Of a stretch of DNA of 7,170 nucleotides, positions 1 to 6,296 are shown piece by piece. The stretch spans positions 1 to 7,170 of the forward strand of contig JACQVT010000663.1 of NCBI GenBank assembly GCA_016209665.1, written 5' to 3'. Under the pieces are notes generated by a model. That model was not told where the DNA came from. It searched no databases and saw only the letters and a program-made list of their open reading frames with translations. Position numbers and translations under genes: made by a program. Position 1 is the first letter of the stretch. Each line of letters begins with the position of its first letter. Origin of the DNA: Planctomycetota bacterium. Lineage in GTDB: Bacteria > Planctomycetota > Phycisphaerae > UBA1845 > PWPN01.

Positions 1-1
1 G

Positions 2-331
2 AGCTATCGCCGCATCGCCGCCTGGCACGTCCGCCACAGTCCGCTGCTGCTGCCCATCGCGTGGTGGGTACCGCGACTGCTGATAGGCAACGCTTACGAC
101 CCCATCGACCACGTCGGCCGCATCGCCCCGCGGCCGCTGCTTATCATCCACGGGACCGCCGACGAAATCGTCCCCGTCGAAATGGCCCGCCGTCTCCACG
201 CCGCCGCCGGCGACCCGAAGGAATTGTGGCTTGTCGACGGCGCCGACCACTACGACCCACTGCGCGAAAACGCGGACGAGGGCCAAGGCCGGCTGCTGGA
301 GTTTTTCCGACGCTGTGTGGCGGGGGTATGA
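2..331 (+). CDS. Alpha/beta-hydrolase family protein, C-terminal part only
   Basis: The open frame runs in from the left edge and ends at TGA 329-331, giving about 109 residues; the start and the nucleophile region are outside the window. The visible part shows the end of an alpha/beta-hydrolase fold: a hydrophobic strand RPLLIIHG followed by TADEIVP, where the Asp is the usual acid of the catalytic triad, then a helix (MARRLHAAAG), a strand (KELWLVDG) and GADHYD, where the His is the expected catalytic base. This spacing and wording match the S9-like/FrsA-like esterase-peptidase relatives within the superfamily, but the substrate cannot be told. It is the only + strand gene here and converges on purN with a 55-base gap. 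That gap holds only a weak 5-bp CCCGG/CCGGG inverted repeat (346-350 with 372-376) and no clear terminator. Confidence 0.88.
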   Translation, partial: SYRRIAAWHVRHSPLLLPIAWWVPRLLIGNAYDPIDHVGRIAPRPLLIIHGTADEIVPVEMARRLHAAAGDPKELWLVDGADHYDPLRENADEGQGRLLEFFRRCVAGV

Positions 332-386
332 CCTTGCCGGTCACTCCCGGGTCCAGTTCTCGACCGTCAAGCCGGGTACGAAACGA

Positions 387-1016
387 TTATACACCGACTC
401 GGACCCGATTGCCCTCAATCCGCAGCCGGCCCTCGGCGAACAGGCGGATGGCCTCGGGATAGGCGATGCACTCCTGCTCGAAGACGCGGGCGGCCAGCGC
501 ATCGGGCGTGTCGCCCGGCAGGACGGACACGCGGCGCTGGAGGATGATCGGGCCGGCGTCGTATTCGTTGTTGGCGAAGTGGACGGTGCAGCCGCTCTCG
601 GCGTCGCCGGCGGCCAGCACCGCCTCGTGCACGTGGTGGCCGAAGCAGCCCTTGCCCCCGTATTTCGGCAACAGGGCGGGGTGGATGTTCATCACGCGGC
701 CGTACCATCGTTCGGGCAGTTGCCACAGGCAGGTCCAGCCCGCCTGCACCGCGAGCTGAACGCCGTACCGCTCGAGAACGTCCACGATCGCCTGGCTGAA
801 CGAGGCCACGTCCGCATGGTCCTTGCGGCGCACGATCTCGACCGGCAGCCCGGCCGCCCGTGCCCGCTCGACGCCCTGCACCTTCGAGAGCGAGGAGATC
901 ACGACGGCGATCCGCGCGTTGAGCTTCCCGGCGGCAATCAGGTCGATCAGATTCTGCAACGATCGGCCCCCGCCGGAGATCATCACACCCAGTGACAATG
1001 CCGTCTTGTCGTCCAA
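387..1016 (-). CDS. purN: Phosphoribosylglycinamide formyltransferase (GAR transformylase)
   Basis: Folate-dependent enzyme of de novo purine synthesis that transfers the formyl group of 10-formyl-tetrahydrofolate to GAR; cytosolic. It has 209 residues, the usual family size. Visible motifs are the N-terminal phosphate-binding loop ISGGGRSLQNL (about 13-23), the strand QAGW (91-94), the catalytic block MNIHPALLPKY (109-119) with Asn110 and His112, and NEYDAGPIIL (150-159) with Asp153. These correspond to Asn106, His108 and Asp144 of the E. coli enzyme. The loop reads GGGRS rather than the classical GNGSN, a variant I associate with planctomycete PurN. The frame starts at TTG (1014-1016). No in-frame ATG lies between the upstream TGA and codon 12, whose ATG would cut into the first beta strand. 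TTG at codon 1 or codon 7 is therefore the likely start, and no good Shine-Dalgarno is visible. It lies 133 bases downstream of ileS on the same strand, with an inverted repeat between. Confidence 0.95.
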   Translation of the reverse strand: MDDKTALSLGVMISGGGRSLQNLIDLIAAGKLNARIAVVISSLSKVQGVERARAAGLPVEIVRRKDHADVASFSQAIVDVLERYGVQLAVQAGWTCLWQLPERWYGRVMNIHPALLPKYGGKGCFGHHVHEAVLAAGDAESGCTVHFANNEYDAGPIILQRRVSVLPGDTPDALAARVFEQECIAYPEAIRLFAEGRLRIEGNRVRVGV

Positions 1017-1052
1017 CGAGATTACCCGTGATGAATGCTTTACTCTTCATCT

Positions 1053-1130
1053 GTGTCAATCTGTGTGATCTGCGGGCCCTTTCTTCTTCTTTTTGCCCAC
1101 AGATCACGCACAGATCACACAGATTGACAC
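1053..1130. repeat. Inverted repeat of ATCTGTG-type units between ileS and purN
   Basis: A perfect 20-bp inverted repeat has arms at 1053-1072 (GTGTCAATCTGTGTGATCTG) and 1111-1130. The 38-base spacer contains a pyrimidine tract (1078-1094) and a second pairing GGGC/GCCC (1074-1077 with 1095-1098). The right arm is preceded by an extra unit: CACAGATCAC occurs at 1098-1107 and 1109-1118, so 1065-1077 can pair alternatively with 1095-1107. The left arm is itself a run of imperfect 9-10 base ATCTGTG units. It fills most of the ileS-purN gap. Transcribed from the minus strand it would form a long hairpin, but no T-tract follows, so it is not a standard intrinsic terminator. I recall similar ATCTGTGT-type sequences as dispersed intergenic repeats in planctomycetes and related phyla; this was not searched. 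Confidence 0.9.
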
Positions 1131-1149
1131 GGAGACAACAATTCGCTGA

Positions 1150-4100
1150 TCAGGTTTTCACGAGATCGAAGCTCACGGAGTCACCCTCAATCTCGGCCAC
1201 ATGTCTGCCGTTCAACAACGAGGGATCCAGCGTCAGTTCGGTTGCCAGTGTCTCGCCGCAGATGTAGTCGCGGTTGGCCTGGATAGCCTGGGCCAGCGGG
1301 CCGGTCGTGTTGACCCGCAGCCGGATGCGGGCCTGGTACTCCAGTCGCTCCTCCTTGCGGGCGGTCTGGACGAGGTGCACGAACTCGCGGGCGAGGCCCT
1401 CGGCCTTCAGCTCGGGCGTGATCTCGGTGCTGAGTACGACCACCACCTCGCGGCCCTGGGCGGCGGCCCAACCCGGCTTGGCCTGCACGCTCACCTGCAC
1501 GTCGTCGGGCGTCAGCTCGACCGTCTGGCCGGCGACGGTCAGGGCGGCCTTGCCTGTCTCGTCGAGCTGCTTGCGGAGGGCGGCCGCGTCGGCCCTGGCG
1601 AGTTCCGTCTTGATCTGCGGCGCCAGCTTGCCGAACTTGGGACCCAGCGACTTGAAGTTCGGCCGGACCTCATAGGACACATACTTGTCCGCCTGGGCCA
1701 CGAACTCGATCCGTTTGACGTTCAGCTCGTCGGCGATCAGCGGCAGGTGCCCGCGCAGGAACTCCTCGTGCGACGGGTCGGCCAGCACCAGCTCCACTAC
1801 GGCCAGCGGCTGGCGGACCTTCATCTTCGCCTCCATGCGGGCGGCCCGGCCCAGCGAGGCAATCTCGCGAACGACGGACATCTCGGCCAGCAGCGGCTTG
1901 TCGATCAGGTGGGGGTCAGTCTGCGGGTAGTCGCACAGGTGCACGCTTTCGGCCGCGTCGGCGAATTGCGACCGCACCAGGTTCTGGTAGAGCGACTCGG
2001 CAAAGAACGGCACAAACGGGGCGATCAGCCGGCTGAGCCTCTCCAGGCACGTCCACAGCGTGCGGTAGGCCGCCTGCTTGTCCGCCTCCATGCCCGCCCG
2101 CCAGAAGCGGTCCCGCGACCGCCGCACGTACCAGTTGCTCAGACCGTCCACGAACTCGACCAGCCGGCGGCAGGCGGGGTAGTTCTCGTAGCGGTCCATC
2201 GCCTCGCGGACGTCGGCGATGGTCTGGTTCAGCTCCGCGAGCACCCAGCGGTCTAACTCGCTTAGTTGTGTGGGACCGGCATCTTGCCGGTCTGTTCCTG
2301 TGTGGGACCGGCATCTTGCCGGTCCGTCCTGGTCCGGACCGGCTGGAAGCCGGTCCCACACACCCGCCGGTGACCAGTTGTCGATGTTGGCGTAGATCAC
2401 GAAGAAGCTGTACACGTTGTACAGCTTGATCAGAAACTCCCGCTGATCGGTGGCGATGGTGTCCTCCCTGAACCGCATGCCGGTCCAGGGAGCCTGGCCG
2501 CTGAGCATCGACCAGCGCATGGCGTCGGCGCCCTCGCGGTCGAAAATGTAGCCCGGCTCCTTGTAGTTCCGCTTGGACTTGGACAGTTTCTTGCCGTCCT
2601 CGCCGGCCATGAGTCCGAGGACGATGCAGTTCCGGAAGGGGTGCGGGTAATCGCGTTGCGGGCTCTGGCGGTCATCCGATTTTGGATTTTGGATTCTGGA
2701 TTCTGGACTCTCCGCGTCTCCGTGTCCCCGCGTCCCCGCGTCTTCTTTTTGATCCGGGCCGAACAGCATGGTGCTGATGGCCAGCAGCGTGTAGAACCAG
2801 CCGCGGGTCTGGTCGATGGCCTCGCTGATGAAGTCGGCGGGGAACCGCGACCTGAACATCTGATCGCTGCCCGGGACATGCGGATAGCCCCACTGGGCGA
2901 ACGGCATCGCCCCGCTGTCGAACCAGCAGTCGATCACCTCGGGCACGCGGCGCATCGTCGATCCCGGCGCGAACGGGGAATCGTACGTGATGGCGTCGAT
3001 CCAGGGCCGATGGACCTTCAGGTCGTCGACCAGATCCGGCTGCTCGCGCTTGGCGTTCTCCCACACCTCCACGCCGGCGACGCCCGGCTTGGCCAGCAAT
3101 TCGGCATACGAGGCGACCGCCTCCTGCCGGCCCGTCCTCTCGCATTCCCAGATGGGCAGCGGCGTTCCCCAGAACCGCTCGCGCGACAGCGCCCAGTCGA
3201 CGTTGCCCTCGAGGAAGTTGCCGAACCGCCCCTCTTTGATGTGCTCGGGCAGCCAGTTGATCTTCGCGTTGTTGGCCAGGAAGGCCTCGCGAAATTCCGT
3301 CGTGCGGATGAACCAGCTCTTGCGGGCATACTGGATCAGCGGGTCGTCCTCCGCCCGCCAGCAGAACGGGTAGTCGTGGCGATACTGCTCGCGCTTGAGC
3401 AGCACGCCTTTGTCCTTCATCCAGCGGATGATGTCGGCGTCGGCCTCCTTGCAGAACCGGCCGGCGAAATCGGTGGCTTCGGGCACGAACGTGCCGTCGG
3501 GGGCGATCAATTGCAGGAAGCCCAGCCCGTTCTCGCGGGCCGCCCGGTAGTCGTCCTCACCGAACGCCGGTGCCATGTGCACGATGCCGGTGCCGGTGTC
3601 CAGCGTGACGAAGTCGGCCCCGATGACCTCCCAGGCCTTGCCGCCCTCGGGTTGTTTGTACTTGAAGATCGGCTCGTACTTCATGCCGACCAGTTCCTTG
3701 CCCTTGACCGTGCGAACCGTCCGCACATCCTTCTCCAGATTGACCGGCAGGCTCTTAAACACCGCGGGCAGCAGGGCCTTGGCCAGAATAAACTCCTCAT
3801 TCTCGACGGCGATCTGCACGTAATCGACGTCCGGATGCACCGCCAGCGCGACGTTGCTCGGCAGCGTCCAGGGCGTCGTCGTCCAGGCCAGGAAACTCAC
3901 CTTGGGCTCGCCGACGAGCCGAAATCGAACCGTGATCGACGGGTCGTCCACCGCCCGGTAGCCCTGGCCGACCTCGCCGGCGGACAGGGCGGTGCCGCCC
4001 TGGGGCCACCACCAGACGACCTTGTGGCCCTGGTAGAGCAATCCGCGGCGAAACAGCGCGGCCAGCGCCCACCAGGCGCTCTCCACGTAGGACTGGTGGT

Positions 4101-4551
4101 AGGTGACGTAAGCCTCCTCGAGGTTCATCCAGAAGCCGATGCGTCTCGTCAGTTCCTCCCACTCCTTCATGTAGCGGAACACGCTCTGCTGGCACAGGCG
4201 GTTGAACTTCTCGACGCCGTAGCTTTCGATCTCCGTCTTGGTGTGGATGCCGAGTTCCTTGCAGACCTCGGCCTCGACGGGCAGGCCGTGGGTGTCCCAG
4301 CCCCCCTTGCGGTGGCAGTAATAGCCCATCATCGTCCGGTACCGCGGAAACACGTCCTTGATCGTGCGGGTCAGGCAGTGGCCGGGGTGCGGCATGCCGT
4401 TGGCCGTCGGCGGCCCCTCGTAGAAGACGAACGTCGCGGCCCCCTCGCGCTGCTTGAGCGACTTGGCGTAGATGTCGTTGCGCTCCCAGAACGCCAGGAC
4501 CTCCCGCTCCGCGGCGGGAAAATCGAACTGTGCCGGCACTTCCTTGAACAT
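1150..4551 (-). CDS. ileS: Isoleucyl-tRNA synthetase, long eukaryotic-like (type 2) form with two repeat-derived insertions
   Basis: Class I aminoacyl-tRNA synthetase that charges tRNA-Ile and hydrolyses mischarged valine. Numbered from ATG 4549-4551 it has 1133 residues. Domains in order: HIGH-type motif HPGH (55-58) and GWDTHGLPVE (84-93) of the Rossmann core; CP1 editing domain (roughly 190-400) with TTTPWTLPSN (224-233) and GTGIVHMAPAFGEDD (320-334); returning core with SRERFWGTPLPIW (456-468) and CWFDSGAMPFAQWGYPH (542-558); KMSKS loop as KLSKS (655-659); anticodon-binding domain from about LDRWVLAELN; C-terminal part with YEVRPNFKSLGPKFGK. GWDTHGLPVE, the RPNFKSLGPKFG segment and the length point to the eukaryotic-like ileS2 clade rather than the E. 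coli type. Residues about 602-625 and 730-762 are encoded by repeat DNA (listed separately). A TTG at 4560 would add three residues. I chose the ATG because family members begin MFK..., although neither start has a clear Shine-Dalgarno. Confidence 0.98.
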   Translation of the reverse strand: MFKEVPAQFDFPAAEREVLAFWERNDIYAKSLKQREGAATFVFYEGPPTANGMPHPGHCLTRTIKDVFPRYRTMMGYYCHRKGGWDTHGLPVEAEVCKELGIHTKTEIESYGVEKFNRLCQQSVFRYMKEWEELTRRIGFWMNLEEAYVTYHQSYVESAWWALAALFRRGLLYQGHKVVWWWPQGGTALSAGEVGQGYRAVDDPSITVRFRLVGEPKVSFLAWTTTPWTLPSNVALAVHPDVDYVQIAVENEEFILAKALLPAVFKSLPVNLEKDVRTVRTVKGKELVGMKYEPIFKYKQPEGGKAWEVIGADFVTLDTGTGIVHMAPAFGEDDYRAARENGLGFLQLIAPDGTFVPEATDFAGRFCKEADADIIRWMKDKGVLLKREQYRHDYPFCWRAEDDPLIQYARKSWFIRTTEFREAFLANNAKINWLPEHIKEGRFGNFLEGNVDWALSRERFWGTPLPIWECERTGRQEAVASYAELLAKPGVAGVEVWENAKREQPDLVDDLKVHRPWIDAITYDSPFAPGSTMRRVPEVIDCWFDSGAMPFAQWGYPHVPGSDQMFRSRFPADFISEAIDQTRGWFYTLLAISTMLFGPDQKEDAGTRGHGDAESPESRIQNPKSDDRQSPQRDYPHPFRNCIVLGLMAGEDGKKLSKSKRNYKEPGYIFDREGADAMRWSMLSGQAPWTGMRFREDTIATDQREFLIKLYNVYSFFVIYANIDNWSPAGVWDRLPAGPDQDGPARCRSHTGTDRQDAGPTQLSELDRWVLAELNQTIADVREAMDRYENYPACRRLVEFVDGLSNWYVRRSRDRFWRAGMEADKQAAYRTLWTCLERLSRLIAPFVPFFAESLYQNLVRSQFADAAESVHLCDYPQTDPHLIDKPLLAEMSVVREIASLGRAARMEAKMKVRQPLAVVELVLADPSHEEFLRGHLPLIADELNVKRIEFVAQADKYVSYEVRPNFKSLGPKFGKLAPQIKTELARADAAALRKQLDETGKAALTVAGQTVELTPDDVQVSVQAKPGWAAAQGREVVVVLSTEITPELKAEGLAREFVHLVQTARKEERLEYQARIRLRVNTTGPLAQAIQANRDYICGETLATELTLDPSLLNGRHVAEIEGDSVSFDLVKT
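2267..2362. repeat. Palindromic repeat cluster inserted in frame in ileS
   Basis: A 96-base block holds three copies of one palindromic unit. Copies 2267-2292 and 2299-2324 are identical over 26 bases, with a 32-base period. A third copy at 2336-2362 is inverted and has a changed centre (TTCCAG instead of ATCTTG). Each unit contains a 7-bp stem GACCGGC/GCCGGTC around a 5-6 base loop, and TGTGTGGGACCGGC of the first copies can pair with the third. The block encodes about residues 730-762 of IleS, between the core (..ANIDNW) and the anticodon-binding domain (LSELDRWVL), where relatives normally have a short linker. It has no stop triplet in any of the six frames. I associate this unit with dispersed intergenic palindromes of planctomycetes; a genome search would settle its copy number. 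Confidence 0.92.
2677..2748. repeat. Heptamer/octamer repeat block inserted in frame in ileS
   Basis: Seventy-two bases (24 codons) are made of two adjoining short tandem repeats. One is a heptamer GATTTTG/GATTCTG, about 4.7 copies at 2678-2710. The other is an octamer CCGCGTCT/CCGTGTCC, four copies at 2712-2743, followed by TCTTT. On the coding strand it encodes about residues 602-625 (KEDAGTRG...NPKS) between the LFGPD strand end and the PHPFRNCIVLG segment, close to the KLSKS loop. The heptamer part is far more AT-rich than its surroundings. A 5-base direct repeat ATCCG flanks the block (2674-2678 and 2752-2756). Deleting one repeat plus the block removes exactly 78 bases and leaves a natural-looking frame (FGPDDRQ). 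All six frames are free of stops. Confidence 0.9.
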
Positions 4552-4567
4552 GGTGGTCAATCCAGAA

Positions 4568-4672
4568 GAAGTGAGAAGTGAGAAGTACGAAGTGACAACG
4601 TCCGACTCAGGATCCGGCGAGCGGCCCGTACTGGTCTGGGTTTCTCACTTCTCACTTCTCACTTCTCACTTC
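4568..4672. repeat. Inverted heptamer repeat in the MATE-ileS gap
   Basis: Four GAAGTGA heptamers (4568-4595, the third copy degenerate as GAAGTAC) face four CTCACTT heptamers (4644-4671 plus C4672). The arms are complementary over 28 bases with two mismatches and are separated by a 48-base spacer. The block occupies most of the 157-base gap between the MATE stop and the ileS start. On the ileS transcript the 3' arm is pyrimidine-rich and ends about 16 bases before the ATG, where a Shine-Dalgarno would otherwise lie. There is no T-tract, so a role as intrinsic terminator is unlikely. The heptamer carries TGA on the minus strand. Confidence 0.9.
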
Positions 4673-4708
4673 GAGCTTGTCGCCCGGGCAGGCGGCATTG
4701 TAGACACA

Positions 4709-6214
4709 TCATCCAGCCCTGCCAAACTCACCCTCGATCGCCGCGTCTCGCCCGATGACGTCGAGCTTTTCCCATTCCGCCCGGCGCCAACGGACGTAAA
4801 ACGTGATACCGACGACGATGACGAACAAGGTCGCGAACAGCCACGGCCCCCGCGAACCGAACTGCGGGAAACAGCGGGCGGTCACGTAGCCGCAGCCGAT
4901 CATGATCGTCCAGGCCTGGGTCGCCCCCACCACCGCCGGCCACCGGGTATCGCCCGCGCCTCGCAGAGCGTTGTTGTAGGTGATGGCGACGGCGTCGAAC
5001 ATCTGGAACACCGCGGCGAACACCAGCAACTCGACGCCCAGGCCGATCACGTTCGGGTCGCGGGAGAACACCTCCATCAGCGGCCTGCCCAGCACGACGA
5101 ACAGCAGGGCCATCAACCCCATGTAGGCAACGTTGAGCATCGCCCCAAGCCGGGCCCGCCGGTAGGCCAGGTGGATCCGGCGCTCGCCGATGGCCCGCCC
5201 TACCATCGTGGAGACGGCCATGCCGATGCCCACCGCCGGCATGAACGACAGCTCGGTGTATCGCCAGACGGTCGCGGTGGCGGCCATGTGTACCTTGCCG
5301 AACAGACCCACGATCCACACCAGAAACGCCGCCCAGGCCCCGATGTCCAGCACGAATTGCAGGCCCGACGGCCAACCCACGCGGAGGAGCCGGCCGGCCT
5401 TTTCGCCATCCCAACCCCAGGTCCGCCGGGCGTGAAACTGCTCGGCCGTCGGCCCGTAGCACATGGCCACCAGCAGCCAGACCATCCGGATCACGGTGGC
5501 GATCACCGTCGCCCACGCCGCCCCCGCCACGCCCATCGCCGGCAGCCCCCACTTGCCCAGCACCATCCCGTAGGTCAGCCCGGCGTTGAGCACGTTCGAC
5601 CAGATCGCCGAGTGCGTGTTCGACCACGGCCGGTGGATGCCCACGAAATAGTGCGAGAGTGCGGTCTGGGCCCCCGCCGCCCCGAGGCTCAGCAGCCGTA
5701 CCCGGGTATAGACCGTCTCCATCGCCAATACGTCCGGCTCGTGTCCGAACAGGGCGAACAACCCAGGCACCACCGGCCACAGGGCAAAGGCGAGCAGACC
5801 GAACAACAGGCTCATCCAGATCCCCTGCCACGCGTACACCGAGCAGTCGCGGTGCCGCCCCGCCCCCAGCCACTGGCTCACCACCGTGGTGGTGCAGATC
5901 ATCGTGCCCATCAGCAGGCCGAAGACCGCGAAGAACACGAGGCTGCCCGACGACACCGCGGCCTGGGCGGCCACCGCGCCGGGCAGCAGCGAAACGACGT
6001 AGTAGTCCACCAGGCTCATGGCCGTCTGGGCGACCATGCTGGCCACGTTTGCCCCGGCCAGTCCGACCAGGAGCCGCAGGTCCGCGCGGACCCACCCCAC
6101 GCCGGCCCAGACCTCGCTGGGCGCGGGCACCAACACGGCCGGCGTGGCATCCTGCGGAACGCCCAGGACACCGGATGGCGCGGTCGGATCGAACGTGATG
6201 GGGTCGTCGGACAT
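4709..6214 (-). CDS. MATE-family efflux antiporter (NorM/MatE type)
   Basis: Inner-membrane antiporter of the multidrug and toxic compound extrusion family, which expels cationic drugs or metabolites in exchange for Na+ or H+. From ATG 6212-6214 it has 501 residues, slightly longer than the usual 440-480 because of a polar N-terminal extension of about 45 residues. It shows about twelve hydrophobic segments in two MatE halves. Family-like stretches are AMSLVDYYVVS (65-75), VVSQWLGAGRHRD (111-123), GVAGAAWATVIATVIR (228-243), FMPAVGIGMAVSTMVGRAIGERR (324-346, second half) and NALRGAGDTRWP (415-426). An upstream in-frame TTG (6230-6232) lies at the T-tract of the terminator hairpin, so the ATG is preferred; its Shine-Dalgarno is weak (GGGAT). 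The gene is preceded by the attenuator-like leader and followed at 157 bases by ileS on the same strand. The substrate cannot be predicted. Confidence 0.94.
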   Translation of the reverse strand: MSDDPITFDPTAPSGVLGVPQDATPAVLVPAPSEVWAGVGWVRADLRLLVGLAGANVASMVAQTAMSLVDYYVVSLLPGAVAAQAAVSSGSLVFFAVFGLLMGTMICTTTVVSQWLGAGRHRDCSVYAWQGIWMSLLFGLLAFALWPVVPGLFALFGHEPDVLAMETVYTRVRLLSLGAAGAQTALSHYFVGIHRPWSNTHSAIWSNVLNAGLTYGMVLGKWGLPAMGVAGAAWATVIATVIRMVWLLVAMCYGPTAEQFHARRTWGWDGEKAGRLLRVGWPSGLQFVLDIGAWAAFLVWIVGLFGKVHMAATATVWRYTELSFMPAVGIGMAVSTMVGRAIGERRIHLAYRRARLGAMLNVAYMGLMALLFVVLGRPLMEVFSRDPNVIGLGVELLVFAAVFQMFDAVAITYNNALRGAGDTRWPAVVGATQAWTIMIGCGYVTARCFPQFGSRGPWLFATLFVIVVGITFYVRWRRAEWEKLDVIGRDAAIEGEFGRAG

Positions 6215-6223
6215 AGGATCCCG

Positions 6224-6260
6224 AAAAAACAATCCCCGGCAGCTTGGCGGCTACCGGGGA
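6224..6260 (-). terminator. Intrinsic terminator hairpin in the MATE leader
   Basis: Read on the minus strand, TCCCCGGTAGC (6260-6250) pairs with GCTGCCGGGGA (6243-6233). This gives an 11-bp GC-rich stem with one U-G wobble and a CGCCAA loop, followed directly by TTGTTTTTT (6232-6224). This is a textbook Rho-independent terminator. It ends only 9 bases before the MATE ATG and 106 bases after the stop of the upstream gene. It could simply end the upstream transcript, but its position and the competing hairpin suggest attenuation of MATE. Confidence 0.85.
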
Positions 6261-6292
6261 TGTCAGTGTGCTCGGCTTGGGCCAGTCCCCGG
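6254..6292 (-). promoter_or_regulatory. Alternative (antiterminator-like) pairing competing with the terminator
   Basis: Segment A, minus-strand CCGGGGA at 6292-6286, is an exact copy of the 3' terminator arm C (6239-6233). It can pair with segment B, TCCCCGG at 6260-6254, with a G-U pair extending the stem and a 25-base loop that holds a small GGC/GCC helix. B cannot pair with A and C at once, so the A-B hairpin would prevent the terminator. A begins four bases after the stop codon of the 17-codon leader ORF, inside the footprint of a ribosome sitting at that stop. The structure is inferred from complementarity only. Confidence 0.55.
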
Positions 6293-6296
6293 CGCG

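Noticed and set aside
2267..2324. Two 26-base direct repeats as a small CRISPR array
   Set aside because: The spacer is only 6 bases, the units are palindromic, and the block is translated within ileS.
2264..2381. AGTTGT direct repeat at 2264-2269 and 2376-2381 flanking the palindromic block, as a possible target duplication
   Set aside because: The distance of 112 bases is not a multiple of three, so clean insertion or excision between these copies would break the ileS frame; probably chance.
4552..4560. TTG start for ileS three codons upstream of the ATG
   Set aside because: There is no better ribosome binding site, and relatives start at the MFK... methionine.
2641..4581. A 646-codon open frame on the + strand antisense to ileS
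   Set aside because: Its product is a low-complexity Arg/Leu/Gly/Val string with no recognisable domain. It is the shadow of ileS in GC-rich DNA, where stops are rare.
4552..4708. T-box regulating ileS
   Set aside because: The gap holds only the heptamer inverted repeat and no T-box core or terminator with a T-tract.
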